Numbered from the stretch's first letter, positions 35,640-47,385 are shown. The stretch: 64,000 nucleotides of DNA from Aquilaria yunnanensis (GCA_039654915.1 CM077597.1:92320001-92384000); one strand, 5' to 3'. Translations and numbers: made by a program. The notes: generated from the sequence alone by a model not told the origin.

Positions 35640-36520
35640 CACTTTAAGAGGTGCAGAAGGACATTGAGGAACTAAAGTACTGTCTAGGAATAGTTGTGGC
35701 CTGGTCAAGGCATTATATTATGCCAAAGGAAATATGCCCTGAACATTCTTGATGATACAATGTTTCTTAGGGTGAAAGCCTCACAGTTTACGGATGATCA
35801 AAACATATCTCTCACACAGACAAATGGAGATTTATAAGTGGATCCATCTCAATATTGTAGACTTGTAGGACAGCTCAATATCTCACCTTTATAAGACTAG
35901 ACCTTGTGTATGTCATTCATATATTGAGCCAATCATGAACGGCCTAGGTAGCTACACCTTGTTGCTACAATAAGGTCTTGAAATATATCATGTAAACACC
36001 TAGTCAAGGAATTCTTTTTCCATCCATGGGACCATATGAGTTGAAAGCCTTTTGCCATGTTGATTGCGAATTTTGCAAAGTCACAAGAAGTTCAATAACT
36101 GGATACTGCATTTTTTTCAAACATGCACTAGCTTCATGGGAAATGAAGAAACAAAGCACAGTAGCTCATTCAAGTGTAGAAGCAAAATTTTGCTATATGG
36201 GTACAACATGTGAAATAATTTGGTTACAAAACATAATGAAGGATTCAAATTTGAGTCACACAAGGCTAGTTACATTGTTCTGTGACTATCAAGGGGCTAT
36301 ACACATAGCTTCAAATCCAGTGTTTACTGAGCGCATGATGCACATAGAAATGAATTGCCACATTGTTCATGAAAAGCTACAAAGAGGGTTGATTAAAACA
36401 ACACACATTTAGAAAAAAAGAAGAGCTTATAGATTAGTCTACCAAGCCTTTGAGTTTGACACAATTTGAGGCACTGCTTGGCAAGTTGACTGTAATCAAC
36501 AAAGACTCCTACTTGAGGGG
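35640..36520 (+). pseudogene. Ty1/copia pol fragment (end of RT and RNase H)
   Basis: From 36026 an open stretch of 128 codons reads the copia RNase H domain. It shows AFCHVDCEFCKVTRSSITGY, SWEMKKQSTVAHSSVEAKF, CEIIWLQNIMKDSNL and LFCDYQGAIHIASNPVF. The motif order matches the usual D...TRRS(V/I)TGY, KKQ...SS(A/V)EAE and CDNQ(A/G)A pattern, with CDYQ in place of CDNQ. The upstream 350 bp carries broken end-of-RT sequence. A stop follows at 36410. Confidence 0.88.
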
Positions 36521-36523
36521 GAA
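36515..36523 (+). promoter_or_regulatory. Polypurine tract of the copia pol fragment
   Basis: GAGGGGGAA precedes TATTGAAGG, which may be a mutated TGTTGAAGG LTR start. Confidence 0.55.
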
Positions 36524-37440
36524 TATTGAAGGAAAGAATCTAAACATATTAGCCATTTGATCTCGTTAATGGTATGAGTCGCTGTATATATGCTTGCTTC
36601 TAGGCGTTTTGTGAAGATTTGATTTATAATAAAACATGCATAAAGTGTGTAAATTTGTTCTACGAATGCATGAAAATAAATTCTTTACCATCTTGTTTCT
36701 CTTTTGTGGAAATGACATGTTTAAAAATGGATATATTTTATTCCTCATGAAATAGTTGTTTGACTTTGCAACATTGGGTAAGTGTAAGTGATAGATTAGT
36801 CTTGACATATTTTAATTGAATTTTCTTTTTTATTGTCATTATGGTTCAATTCAAATGTGTTTATTACTTTTGAAACAAAAACAAAAAAAATAATGTTGCT
36901 CTATTGAGATAGTGTAACAAGATCAAATCCTGTTTCAAGGGGAGTGTAGATTGAGAATGTCTTATGTCCCTTATACAATAGTTTTATTGATATCATGGAC
37001 CATATTACAATTTCCCATGACGACGGTGCATCCTTATGAAAGATGATTTATAAATAGTGGCATATCAACAGGTAACAGGTTTGGGTGTTGCAAAAATTTT
37101 TGAACAATGGTCCTAAATTTCAGTTAAGCAAGTACCAAAGAAAGGCTTGGAAAGTATTTTTCACTATCTTGGATTCGACTTTGTGGGGGAGATGAGATAA
37201 TTGGACCTGCAATGATACCCGAAAAGGGAGATGAGATAATTGGATCTGCAATGATACCTGAAAGTATCTATAAATTCTTCGTGAGATTTAGGCTATTTCA
37301 TTTTTGTGTTTGGGTAGCAGGTATTCAAAACTAAATTGTAACTAGATAGAGTGAGCTGTAACTTAACCTTGCTATTAAGAATTGGTTTTGAGGTTGTGTA
37401 GGATATCCAAATGACTTGCGCCTTTGTTGTATGATCGTTG
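36524..37440. other. Probable copia LTR remnant and unassigned DNA
   Basis: An LTR start is plausible at 36524, but no end or partner copy can be defined. A second tract-plus-TG junction (AAGGGGAGTGTAGATTGAG) lies near 36938. At about 37185-37265 a 45-bp phrase GGGAGATGAGATAATTGGA is duplicated in tandem. No gene is seen. Confidence 0.4.
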
Positions 37441-37456
37441 ATTTTAGCTGGAACAA

Positions 37457-39415
37457 TTGGTTCCATTGAAACTTAATTTCAAGTGCCAAAATATCCAAAT
37501 TCATATCCAAGTAATTGATCTTGCTCTTTGGAGGATCATTAAGGATGGTCCTAGGATTCCTATAAAATTGGTTGATGGGAAACAAGTGTCAAAAGATCAA
37601 ATGAAAAATGAATCAGAGGATGATCTCATGTGCACAATTAATGCAAGGACAATGAATATTATATATTATGCACTAACCTTCAATGTATTCAATTTGGTTT
37701 TTTCTTGTGGAAATGCTAGGGATATATGGAACAAGCTTTTGGTTACATATGAAGGAACAACACAAATAATGAACACCAAGATACATATGCTTGTGAGGGC
37801 ATATAAGCTGTTTGCCATGGAGCCAAATGAAAGCACCTAAGAAATGTTTAAGATGTTCAATGAGATCCTCATACCATTCAAGTTGCTTGGGAAAGAAGAT
37901 ATAATTCAAGAGTTAGTGAGGAAAATCTTGTGGAGCTTACCTCCATCATGGAAGAGCATAGTTGAAACCATCAATATAGAAGGAAACAACAATCCATGTA
38001 TGTGGATGAGATGTTTGAAAAATTGTTGACTTATGAAATGAAGGAACAAGTTGAGGAAAGATTCATAAAAAAAATAGGTCAAAGGCTTTGAAGACTCAAG
38101 AGAACAACACATCATCAAGTGAGGACAAAGATATTGACATAGCCTTCTTGGCAAATGAAAGCACCTAAGAAATGTTTAAGATGTTCAATGAGATCCTCAT
38201 ACCATTCAAGTTGCTTGGGAAAGAAGATATAATTCAGGAGTTAGTGAGGAAAATCTTGTGGAGCTTACCTTCATCATGGAAGAGCATAGTTAAAACCATC
38301 AATATAGGAGGAAACAACAATCCATGTATGTGGATGAGATCTTTGAAAAATTGTTGACTTATGAAATGAAGGAACAAGTTGAGGAAAGATTCATAAAAAA
38401 AAATAGGTCAAAGGCTTTGAAGACTCAATAGAACAACACATCATCAAGTGAGGACAAAGATATTGACATAGCCTTCTTGGCAAGGAAGTTTAATAAGATG
38501 TTCAAGAAATCAAGAAATAAGAAGTTCAAAAAGGAAAAGCACGAGAAGATCAAGGGAAAGCACTCCAAGAAGAAGGATGAAGTTATTTGTTACAATTGCA
38601 AGGAGCTCAAACATCTCTAACTTCATTGCCCATTGAACAAGAAAAGTAGTGTAAGAAGCAAAAGAAATGAAGTAAGAAGAAAAATGGAAAGGCTACAAGG
38701 ACATGGAGTGATAGTGACCAATCATCAAGAGAGAGCTCAACTTTAAACGATTTAAGTGAAGATCTCAACTTGTGCTTGATGATAGATGAAGATGAAGGCT
38801 CCTTAACAAATTAAAGCCACTACTATGTATGTCTTATGGAAAAAGAGAAAGATGAGGTAAACTACTACTCAAGTGGCTATTCTAACTTATACATATCAAT
38901 ATGTAGTGAATATCTAGAGTTTTAAAATGTTTTCAATGCTCTTTACAAGGATTCCAAAAAACTTGCTAAACATGTTAGTGAATGGAAAGCCTTAAACGCT
39001 TCATTGACTAAAGAAAGAAATGAACTAAAAAAGAAGAACCTTGATCTCACTCAATCTTTGTCTAAATTTTTTAAAGGTAAAGAAAATCTTAATTTGTTGC
39101 TTAGTGCTTAAAAAGTTGTTTATGACAAAACAGGTATAAGTTATGGTCCTTTTACTTAAGGGAAAAAAAAATAAAAAATAGGTTTATTGGTGTATCTCCA
39201 CCATCCATGAGTTGTTCATTTGTAACATGTTATGCTTCTGGTAGAAAAGGTCATTATTAATATGAATGCATGTTTAAAAGAAGAAAAGTTTCTATTGGCT
39301 ACAAATTAGCATGGATTCCTAAAGAAACTAAAACCATTAGAGCTAACCCTCATAGACCCAATGAAATTTTGGTACCAAAGATTAAATTTTAAGATTTATT
39401 GTAGGGTGCTAAAGC
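37457..39415 (+). pseudogene. Ty1/copia gag (UBN2-type), with an internal tandem duplication
   Basis: The first part reads a copia Gag with ARDIWNKLLVTYEGTTQI and MLVRAYKLFAMEPNEST, then an in-frame stop. LGKEDIIQELVRKILWSLPP follows at 37844-38029. A zinc-knuckle half (ICYNCKELKHL) lies near 38590. A coiled-coil-like stretch (WKALNASLTKERNELKKKN) is followed by NLNLLLSA near 38990-39110 and a C-terminal KETKTIRANPHRPNEILVPK near 39320. This order fits the long Gag of Maximus/SIRE-type copia elements. Many stops and slips occur. Protease, integrase and RT are absent, so this is a deletion derivative. Confidence 0.85.
37824..38484 (+). repeat. 328-bp direct tandem duplication within gag
   Basis: Units 37824-38151 and 38152-38484 start CAAATGAAAGCACC. 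I count about seven substitutions plus one extra A between them. Both carry the same in-frame TAA after the GAAAGCACC phrase, so that stop predates the duplication. Confidence 0.92.
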
Positions 39416-40129
39416 ATGGGGAAAAAAAATTGGAAGCCTATATATAAAGCTCTAAGCATAAGGAAATTGGAGACTTGAAGTACAGTGACAAATTATTGAG
39501 ATTTGAGCTCAATTTTAGTAACATTATTGAATTTCATTGATTAATGGTGATTATTAATACATTACGCTATTTGATTGTGATATTTTTGTTATTACCACGA
39601 TTATTATGGATTTGTTCCAATGTTTTGATGACTTGATCTTTTTTATTTAATGAATTGTGACAGATTTGATCTCAAGTGACTTAGCTCATAGGTTCACTGT
39701 TTAGGAAGTGTATAATCATGTTTCTTAAGTTCAATATATGCTTTATATGTTGATTTTGTAGCAAAAGTTGATGAAGTTGCGCTAAATAACTTAGAGGCCA
39801 AAAATTCTGTAGGTTTTGAGCTAACTTTGGGAGTTGAGTAACTAAGTTTTGATTTGAAGCATAATTTTCTATTTTATGACCTCAAGCAAGTTTCTTTTTA
39901 CAAAAGAAATTTGTTAGCATCACTGGTTATTGAATGGAAAAGCTAAATTTAACTTAGCTATTTCAACAAGAATTTTTAGCCTTGTCTTGCTGCAAGTTTT
40001 CTGCAACTTAAATTTTGAGTGATCCTTTGCTTAAATTCTTTGTGTTTATATAGTATTTTATGGGCTTTTATTAAATATTTGGTTATTTGGTTATTAAATA
40101 TTTGGTTATTTTATTAAATTAAGAAGGGG

Positions 40130-40131
<2 letters not shown>

Positions 40132-40194
<63 letters not shown>
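40132..40194. repeat. (AT)n microsatellite
   Basis: An uninterrupted AT dinucleotide run of about 60 bp directly follows a GGGGGAG tract. Confidence 0.98.
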
Positions 40195-40196
<2 letters not shown>

Positions 40197-40458
40197 TTGA
40201 AGTTAGGGAAGCATGTTTTCTTGTGAAAATATCTTAGAATTTTATGTCTTGATTAAAGGGGAGTTTGCCACATATTTAGGTAATTTTATTTGAAAATTTT
40301 CATAATTTATCTTAATGTTCTATATGTCTTTTTTATTATGACAAAAATGGGGAGAGATAAAATTGAAAAATATTTTATGAAAGAGGGAGAAACATTGTTT
40401 ATGCTTGTTGTTTGGATGTTATATATGCTTTTTAAATGTTTTTTGTTTTATCATAAAA

Positions 40459-40468
40459 AGGGGGAGAT
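40459..40468 (+). promoter_or_regulatory. Polypurine tract of the SIRE-like copia remnant
   Basis: AAGGGGGAGAT immediately precedes the LTR start TGTTGGCTTT. Confidence 0.8.
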
Positions 40469-40799
40469 TGTTGGCTTTATTCCTCTTAATAATTACGTGG
40501 TTAATTTTGATGATTACAAAACAAAGTTAATTGTCTTTCTTAAATATTTTAATCCTTGGGTCTAATTTTTTTGATCTTCAAGAAAAGGTCCAACAAATTT
40601 TTTTTTCAGTTTATTTTTATATCCGAGACGTTTTAGCTTCAGAAGGCTTTAAAGAAACAGGTTGAAATGAATCAACTGGTTGACTTTTGGATGCAGAACC
40701 TACAATAGTTGCTACAAGTGAAGAAAAACCAGTTAAAATGAACCAATGGAGTTCAAAATCACTAGAAACGTCGTTCCTCTGAAAAAATCATTAACAAAT

Positions 40800-42802
40800 T
40801 ATTGACACCCAATTTTGTCCGGGCACTAACTTTTGTCTAAGTTTTAGGTTAAGAAAATTAGTTTAGGGGCATTTGCATTTTTAGGGACTATTTGGTCATT
40901 TGTTAGGAGTTTGGGTCATTTTTGTCATTTTAGGATTATGCATAATTAGTGAGTCTGGTCAATATTTAGGTTACGTTGTTATTTTTGTCTAAGTGATCAT
41001 CTAGGGTAGAAATAGGAGTTAATTTAGTTTAGGTACTAATTGGGAGTCCTTAAAGGTCTTGTAGGGTCAATTTGGGTAAGAAGAAAAAGTTTGGGAGAAA
41101 AACTGGGGATTTTTAGAAAGTTTTGAGCAAATTTCAAAGGTTTGTGGCAAATCTGTCAATTTTAGAGAGTTTGAGACAAATCTGGCCATTTTAAGAAATT
41201 TCAGGAAAAATCTGGGGATTTTTGCAAAGTTTTGGGCTGACAATTCCTGAAAGTTTTGGGTCAAATTGAAATTCGTACAAAATTTAGGGCCAGATCAGCA
41301 CATTGAGAGTTTTATTGGACTTAAAATTGTATTTCACCAGATTATATCCTAATCTCTTCAAATCTGATCTGGATCACGTTTAAACCCTCAAAAACCTTGT
41401 TAATCACGTTTTAAAGACTCTCTATTATATATAAGTCACATTTGGAAGAGAAAAGGGAGAAAAATAGAAGCCCTAAGCTCTAGTCTCGAAAAAAGAACAA
41501 ATAGCAGCCCAAGCCCCTGATGCTTCGCTACTCTCTCCCAGAAACCCTAAACTTCAAAGCCTCGCCGCTGTCACCCCTGAAACATCCTTCTGTTGCCCGA
41601 CACGAACTCCGAATCCCCTCCCGTCGCCGCCGCGGCAGCTGCTCCGCCGTCAGAGCCCTTGCTCGCCGAGCCCAGCCCACGCTGTCAACGTCCGCCCGAG
41701 CCGCCACCGACGGTTCTCCAGGAGAAGAATCGCGCTCCCACTGGCCACGACCTCTTCCTTGATCGGCCACCATAAGCCACCCCTCTTGCCGTCTGCACCT
41801 CCCTTGACTCACCGCTACCATCGCCGTTGAAGCTACCCTGCTTCCACCGTCGTTGCAACACCGGAGGCGGAGAATTGGGAGAGGATTTGATCGAGACCCG
41901 CTAAAACCCGACCCGTTTCCTCCTGTTGACCCCAGTCAACCATTTGTCTTGGTATAATTCCTATTTGATCCTTAACCTTCTTATTTCTTTCACCCAATTT
42001 GCTAACTTCTTTTCGTTTTACAGATGGGTCATTAGCAGCAAGCTTTTGACGTTTATTTTGTTTTATTTTCTTTCTTTCTTTGTTTTTCTTCACTTATTTA
42101 TTTGTTTGGACATGCATTAGATTTAACCATTAAATTCATCTAGGAACATAATTTAGACTATTAATCTATTTATCTTTATTTTCTTTTTAGGATAGTTGGC
42201 TTTTGTTTTCTTTATTTAGTTCATATAATGCATCTAAAATTGGCAATACATAAAAAAATAATTTGTTAGCCTACTCACTTAATTATTTAAGTAATTCAAA
42301 TTTTCCTCATCTTTGCCCTAGAAATTAAAAAGAAAGAGAATGAAGATATTTTTTTGAAATACCTAGCAAATTTCAAATATCCGTTCTTGGTGGTTTGATA
42401 AAATCCCGAGATGAATTATTCGTTCGAATCCATTTGGTCTGATAACATTCATGGATTTTGAACAAGATGTTCCTTTTAAATTTTTTTGTAGATTTAGAAA
42501 AGGCTCAAAATTTTTAGGACATCTAGGATTCCATATTCGGTTAGTCTGATAAGATTCCCGGTTTGGAATTAAAAATTAAATAAAATTAAATAAAAATCAC
42601 TCTAAATTAAAGATTTGGTCAAGAAATAAACAATTAAAAAAAAGATAAAACTGAACCCCATGGTACCAATTCCCGGGCGCTTTAATAGGGTTATTTTAGC
42701 GTAACCGACTCACGATCTTAGAATCTCTCGCAGACCATTTTCAGGTATCCAATCGACCTAGGAAAACTGATTGGTGGCGACTCCAAAAATCACGTTGCTA
42801 CA
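40800..42802 (+). repeat. Solo LTR nested in the copia LTR
   Basis: The block starts TATTGACACCCAATTTTGTCC-like and ends GTTGCTACA. CAAAT flanks both sides (40795-40799, 42803-42807). It holds a TATA-like ATTATATATAAG near 41421, then a CT/GC-rich leader, and near its right end GATTGGTGGCGACTCC. The start and the GGCGACTCC phrase are reminiscent of Tat/Ogre-type gypsy LTRs. No internal region adjoins. The GC-rich ORFs at 41520-41821 overlap on both strands and are leader composition, not genes. Confidence 0.65.
41421..41432 (+). promoter_or_regulatory. TATA-like element in the solo LTR
   Basis: ATTATATATAAG is followed about 35-50 bp later by a purine-rich leader, as expected of an LTR promoter. 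Confidence 0.45.
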
Positions 42803-43948
42803 CAAATCTTTAAAAATTCAATTTAAGTTGATATTTGATGTCAACTCAAATCATAATGTGGATTTCACACTAGCCCAGTCAGAATTCTAGCCATTAGAGA
42901 AAATTTACTTTTTGGTTTGAGACTTATATTTCAATAGGTTAAAAATTTCCAACAATTTGAAAATGCTGGGCAAAAGCAAACAACTGTAAAATTTGACAGC
43001 AACGTTTATAAAAATTCTTAGGAGCTCAACTTTTTAATGTCTTTTTAGCCCTCAAATGAGTATAAAAATATGGAGAAACACTTTAGGACGAACTATTGTC
43101 CATTTAGAAGTAAGAATTTATCTTCAAGATCAAATCAAAGTACTCAAAAGTTGAGATTAGCCAAGAGATTTGTGTCTTCACTTGCTTATCTAGCAACTGG
43201 TGCTTCAATTGTTCTTACAACATTGTAAACACTAATTTGGTGAGTTTATCTTATGAGATTGAGTTATTTGCTTGAAAAGAAAATAATGTTGATGAGGTTT
43301 CTAATTAACCTCTAGGAAAACAAGTGAATGTTGGTTGTAGAAAGAACTACCAAGAGAGTGTGTGATCTTATATGTACACTTGACTTGATAGTGGAGAAGA
43401 AAACTTTCAAGTGATTAACTTGAGAAGATGAGTAGACTTTCAAGAGGAGAGACCGAAGTTCTATAAAAATCCTTGTGTGTAAGCTTCTCTAACTTTACTT
43501 GCTTGATCATTGCCTGGTGACTTCTGTTTTTACCTTGGTTAAAGTTACATGATTTAAAAAATTCTTCAAAGCTAATTTTTTAAAGTAAAATTTAGGATCA
43601 TTGTTATAGTCATTTTTTAGTTAGAATAAGTTTATTTATTGCTTTTTGAATTACACATTTGTTTAAGGATTTAAGAACCTATTTTCAGTGATTTTTGAAA
43701 CTCAACTAATTCACCTTCTCATGATTGCATTTGGGTCAACACAAACATATATAACATTAAAATATTTTGCGATTAATATCGATATGGGAGTAACTGAACC
43801 TCTTGATACATAGGTTAACTTCCATTTATAGAAAAGAGAATAGCACACAGAAACGAGTGCAATGTAAATTTGTAGAAAGAAAAAGTAGTGAATTCACTAC
43901 TCGTTATTGTTTCATATATCAAAGGGAAGAGCGATCGATCGAATCAAT

Positions 43949-45229
43949 CTAATGATGAGCAATTTGACGCGCTAAGGCTTCACCATCCGGCATGGGCGCG
44001 ACGAAGATTTGGAACCCCTGGGTGCTAGGGACTTGTCCGCCCGAGTTAAAGATGCTATCAATCAACCACCCGGCGAGGGTAGACAAGAGAAATCCCACCG
44101 CCGAGCCGACAATAAATCCGGCCACCGTAACCAACAATTCTGCTCCAACAATGGCTAGTTCTGCTGCCTGTAAGGCCTTTGTAACACAAGTGCCCAACAT
44201 TGAGCCTCCTACGCTGGCAGCTAGATCCGCCACGTTGCGCGTAGCCTTCTCGAGCATCTGTATCGACGGGGAAGAGAAGATGTCCCAAGCCATAGTAGCT
44301 GCCGTGAAGGTGATGAGGGCTATCCCTACAACCAAGCTCGTCCTGGGAAGAGAATACCCTTCCTCTATTATCTGCCCACGACCTGAGTCCTTGATAATGT
44401 CTTCGTACACATGAAACTTTTGATCTCCGCTCAGATCCTTGAAGGACCCTTCTAGTCCACGCTTTTGCTGGTACCTAAAAATGTAAAATAGAGTATTGAA
44501 CAAGTAGGCAGCTAAAAATGCTACCTACTGGTGATCAAAAGCAGTGCAAATGTACAAACGTTACGTTGTTAAAAACGTTTTGCGGTGTTCTTAGTTAATG
44601 GACCTTGTGACGAACTGCTTAAAAGAGAGCCCTTGCTCTTTGATCTGTTTGGTGAAAAAATTTGAGACTTTGTCTGCGTGCTTGGCGTTGAAGTGCTTGA
44701 TGGCGTTCTTGAACACGTAGGCGTCCTTGGCGAGGCGGCGGACGTTGGCCTCATTGGCGGGGTTGAGCAGGTGGAGCTGCTTCATGGCGTCGTCTGCGTG
44801 GGCGGCCACCTTTTTGAGGAACTCCTTGCGGACGGTGTAGTTGCGGATGGCCTGGATGCCGAAGTTGACGAGGCCTTTCACTTGCTCGTATACGTCGTGG
44901 GCGATGGTGGACTTGGACTGGTCTTCCTTGTGCTGCGCCACCAGGTCGCCGGTGTTGTTGAGGAGGGTCTTGATGGCCTTGTGGTTGTCCTTGCATTCCT
45001 GGATGTACTTGACCCGCTCGTATTCCGACCCGAACTGGACGTCGTTAATTCTTAGTATCTCTTGGTTTCGGATCAACTTCGATAGACGCCGGAGCTGCTC
45101 GTCGTTCAGCTGGACAAGGCCTCCCATCTTTACTTTTCCCTTTTCGTTCTCTCTTTCTAATTCTTTGATCTTGATTTCGATTAGTGGTACGCATCCATCA
45201 GGAGCCTCCCGGCTCTTATAGGCGTCCAT
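43949..45229 (-). CDS. Two-exon gene: helical protein with a glycine-zipper membrane hairpin, family unnamed
   Basis: Exon 1 is 45229-44604 and exon 2 is 44474-43949. The intron (44603-44475, 129 nt) has CAAG|GT and TTTTAG|G borders, and the split codon joins in frame. The 383-residue product has a charged, helix-rich first half. This includes a Glu/Lys-rich stretch near residues 18-35 and a conserved-looking EQGLSFKQFVTRYQQKRG junction. The second half has hydrophobic segments at about 255-273 and 291-309. A long one at 316-348 contains G328-x3-G332-x3-G336 and G344. It ends in VAPMPDGEALARQIA. There is no N-terminal signal peptide. The exons are GC-rich in AT-rich surroundings and free of stops. 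I vaguely recall similar uncharacterised plant proteins but can name no function. A membrane-inserting role is inferred from the glycine zipper alone. Confidence 0.8.
44475..44603 (-). other. Intron of the glycine-zipper gene
   Basis: On the minus strand the donor is CACAAG|GTCCAT and the acceptor is CATTTTTAG|GTACC. The interval is AT-richer than both exons and carries stops in the exon-1 frame. The split codon AG|G gives Arg209. Confidence 0.75.
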
Positions 45230-45274
45230 GATATTACCGTGAGATCTATACTAATTAAACTATTCATTTTAAAG

Positions 45275-45284
45275 TTTTATAAAG
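45275..45284 (-). promoter_or_regulatory. Possible TATA box of the glycine-zipper gene
   Basis: The minus strand reads CTTTATAAAA about 46-55 bp before the ATG. This would give a very short leader, so the assignment is tentative. Confidence 0.35.
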
Positions 45285-45539
45285 ATCTAAATCCAATCAC
45301 TACAAGAAAACTAAGCGGATGTTGGTTTCCATTTAATGTACATTAATTCAACTGCATTAATAAAACCGGTTCAGGTCAATTCACAGGTTAAATGCGTTCC
45401 ACTTAGATAGAACATAATTTAGTCATTGGATTTGCAAAAATTACACTCATGTCATCCCTGTTTGTTCTTCGTCCCCCCATCCTTGCCGTTCTCCGCCTTT
45501 CTTGTCGTGATTCTTTGCCATTCTCTGGCTTTCGTGGTT

Positions 45540-45880
45540 AGATTCTCCGTCATTCGCCTTTCCTTCTCCCACCACATCTTCCTCTCAATATTTTTTGCTT
45601 TGATTCTCCGCTTTGCTCACCAACCTTGCCGACAAGTTAGTCTCAGTGGAGGGCCTATTAGGACTTTGGTGAGGGGGTTTCCAACTTTTGTGGCCTAATT
45701 CTCCATCGTATGCCTTTCTAACTCTAGTTCTCTACCTTCCCTACTCCCACCACATCTTCCTCTTAGCCTTTTTTGCTTTGATTCTTTGCTTTGTTCACTG
45801 ATCTCACCATCGAGTTTGTCTCAGTGGAGGGCATATCAGGACTTCGGCGAGGGGATCCATGTCTGGGTTTCATTGATCTT
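45540..45880. repeat. 178-bp imperfect tandem duplication
   Basis: CCCACCACATCTTCCTCT occurs at 45568 and 45746, and TCTCAGTGGAGGGC at 45641 and 45819. Both pairs are 178 bp apart. Two diverged units are present. The ORF over the first unit is not preserved in the second. Confidence 0.85.
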
Positions 45881-47179
45881 TTCATGAATTTGGCTTCATC
45901 TAGGGCTGCGTCGGAGACGTAGGCGCTGGTTGGAGATGGGCTTCAGTTGGTATGAGAAGTGGCACGCATGTCAATCTGGACAATCCAATGTCCAAATCTT
46001 TTTCGACCTAGGTGGGTCGCATTCAACCTGCGAATCGACCTGATCCAGGTTGATTAATACGGTTGAATTAAATCACATTAAATGGAAACGAACAGGCCCT
46101 ACATTTTGGTGGTTGGAAAGGGCAAACAAAAAATCGGACACAAGACATTTTGTTATCAAATCTGTTGCCAAAAAGGTGACACAACTTTTGAAGATAAGAT
46201 GTCGACTGATTGACGACTGTTTAAGAATCAGTCACCAAATGTGATCACCAATCTGGTCGGTGTTATCATGGGGAAACCAATCAACTGTTGGTTTGCAGAG
46301 GCTAGTGCACATGATTTTGCCATGGAAAAGGGTAACACAAGAAATAAGAGAAAAAGGTAAAGTTGCAAGGCAATTATAGTCATGAAAGAGAAAATCCCAA
46401 ATATTAAATTTCGTCATCTTCCTCCGGCCACGAGTACAAGGAGCTACCTAAATATTCTCTCTTGATTAGGATAAACACAGTCAAAACCTATTCATGCCAT
46501 CCAAGACTAGTGACCCATTGGGAACAGTTGGCCCATCTAGGCATTGGTGGACAATAACAATGGTAGAAGGGTTCTACAGCTCCCCCGAAAATTTTGAGAA
46601 GCTTTAGATATAAGTATTTAATTGGTTAATTTGAGAGAAATTAGATGTCCAATATGCATACTTGCCCCTGGAAATAATGGAATAATATAAAGATGGGAAG
46701 CAATGAGATAGGCGCTGAAAACAATAGAGATCAAATTAGTAATTATTCTCTATAACCTTCAGCAGATATTCTAACATGGCCTAAATGCACTAGTAGTTCT
46801 CTAGCTTTCCCAATTCACAAGATTTGGTCCCTTAATTTTGACTTAGTACTACTTAATCCCAATCTCCAGCTTTATTTCACCATGACGCCATTCCTCTTCT
46901 CCTGGCTTAACCCCCCACCCCCCCCCCCCCCCCGAACCAAAGATCTTGGTTCCTCCATTGCATCTAGGATTGCCGATGACTAATCAATTGACAAATTTGA
47001 TTGTCAAGATCACTCACCATGCCTATTTTGGTGATTGAATGGTAATCGACTTCTTTTATCGTCAAAAGAGAAATAGCGACCAATTGTAGAATGATTCGTC
47101 GGTCAATTTTTTGCATTTTCTTTGAAGTGAATGAAAACAGTAATTTTTTCAAAATGTAATGAACTTAGACACCTTAAAT
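45881..47179. other. Unassigned intergenic DNA
   Basis: I see no gene or repeat family here except a poly-C run. The 46050-46244 and 46232-46417 ORFs have no recognisable content. Confidence 0.4.
46911..46933. repeat. Poly-C run
   Basis: Twenty-two of 23 bases are C, interrupted once by A. It is prone to sequencing or assembly error. Confidence 0.95.
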
Positions 47180-47385
47180 AAGAAACTTTAAATTTGATCC
47201 AAGTTATTGTGTACGAACAAAATTTGCTTAACAGAAGTCTCAACATCCATACTCAATGCATGCAGTTGATCTATGTTGATCCATATAATTATCCGTATAT
47301 AATTGAGATTTGAGTTATTTGGTAAGATCTACAAAATTGTGAAGAATTTCTTGTCTCCTCTAGCCCTAGCTTCTCACAGTCAGGG
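47180..47385 (+). repeat. Dispersed repeat R1, left piece of a split copy
   Basis: The segment aligns with about 53090-53250 of the R1b copy, through the 'gatccatataattat' and 'agatctacaaaa' phrases and the CCTAGCTTCT segment. R1 continues at 50130 after about 2.7 kb of inserted DNA. Confidence 0.6.

Larger units (their letters stand above)
39416..40468 (+). other. 3' internal region of the copia remnant
   Basis: Non-coding AT-rich DNA contains three purine tracts of the GGGGGAGA type (about 40124, 40350 and 40460). Such repeated tracts before the 3' LTR are a habit of SIRE-like elements. The last one borders the LTR. Confidence 0.6.
40469..43741 (+). repeat. 3' LTR of a Maximus/SIRE-like copia element, split by a solo LTR
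   Basis: The LTR starts TGTTGGCTTT after the purine tract and ends TTGGGTCAACA. The last ~30 bp (AATTCACCTTCTCATGATTG and onward) have the look of SIRE-type LTR ends. Removing the 40800-42802 insertion leaves about 1.27 kb, a normal length. No 5' LTR is found upstream of the gag remnant, so the element is 5'-truncated. Confidence 0.75.

Noticed and set aside
41520..41821. GC-rich ORFs on both strands that look like a gene's first exon
   Set aside because: They lie inside the solo LTR downstream of its TATA element. The frames conflict and no continuing exon was found.
44678..45221. Long plus-strand ORFs opposite exon 1 of the two-exon gene
   Set aside because: They are antisense products of GC-rich codons. 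The minus-strand frame alone gives a clean splice join to a second exon.
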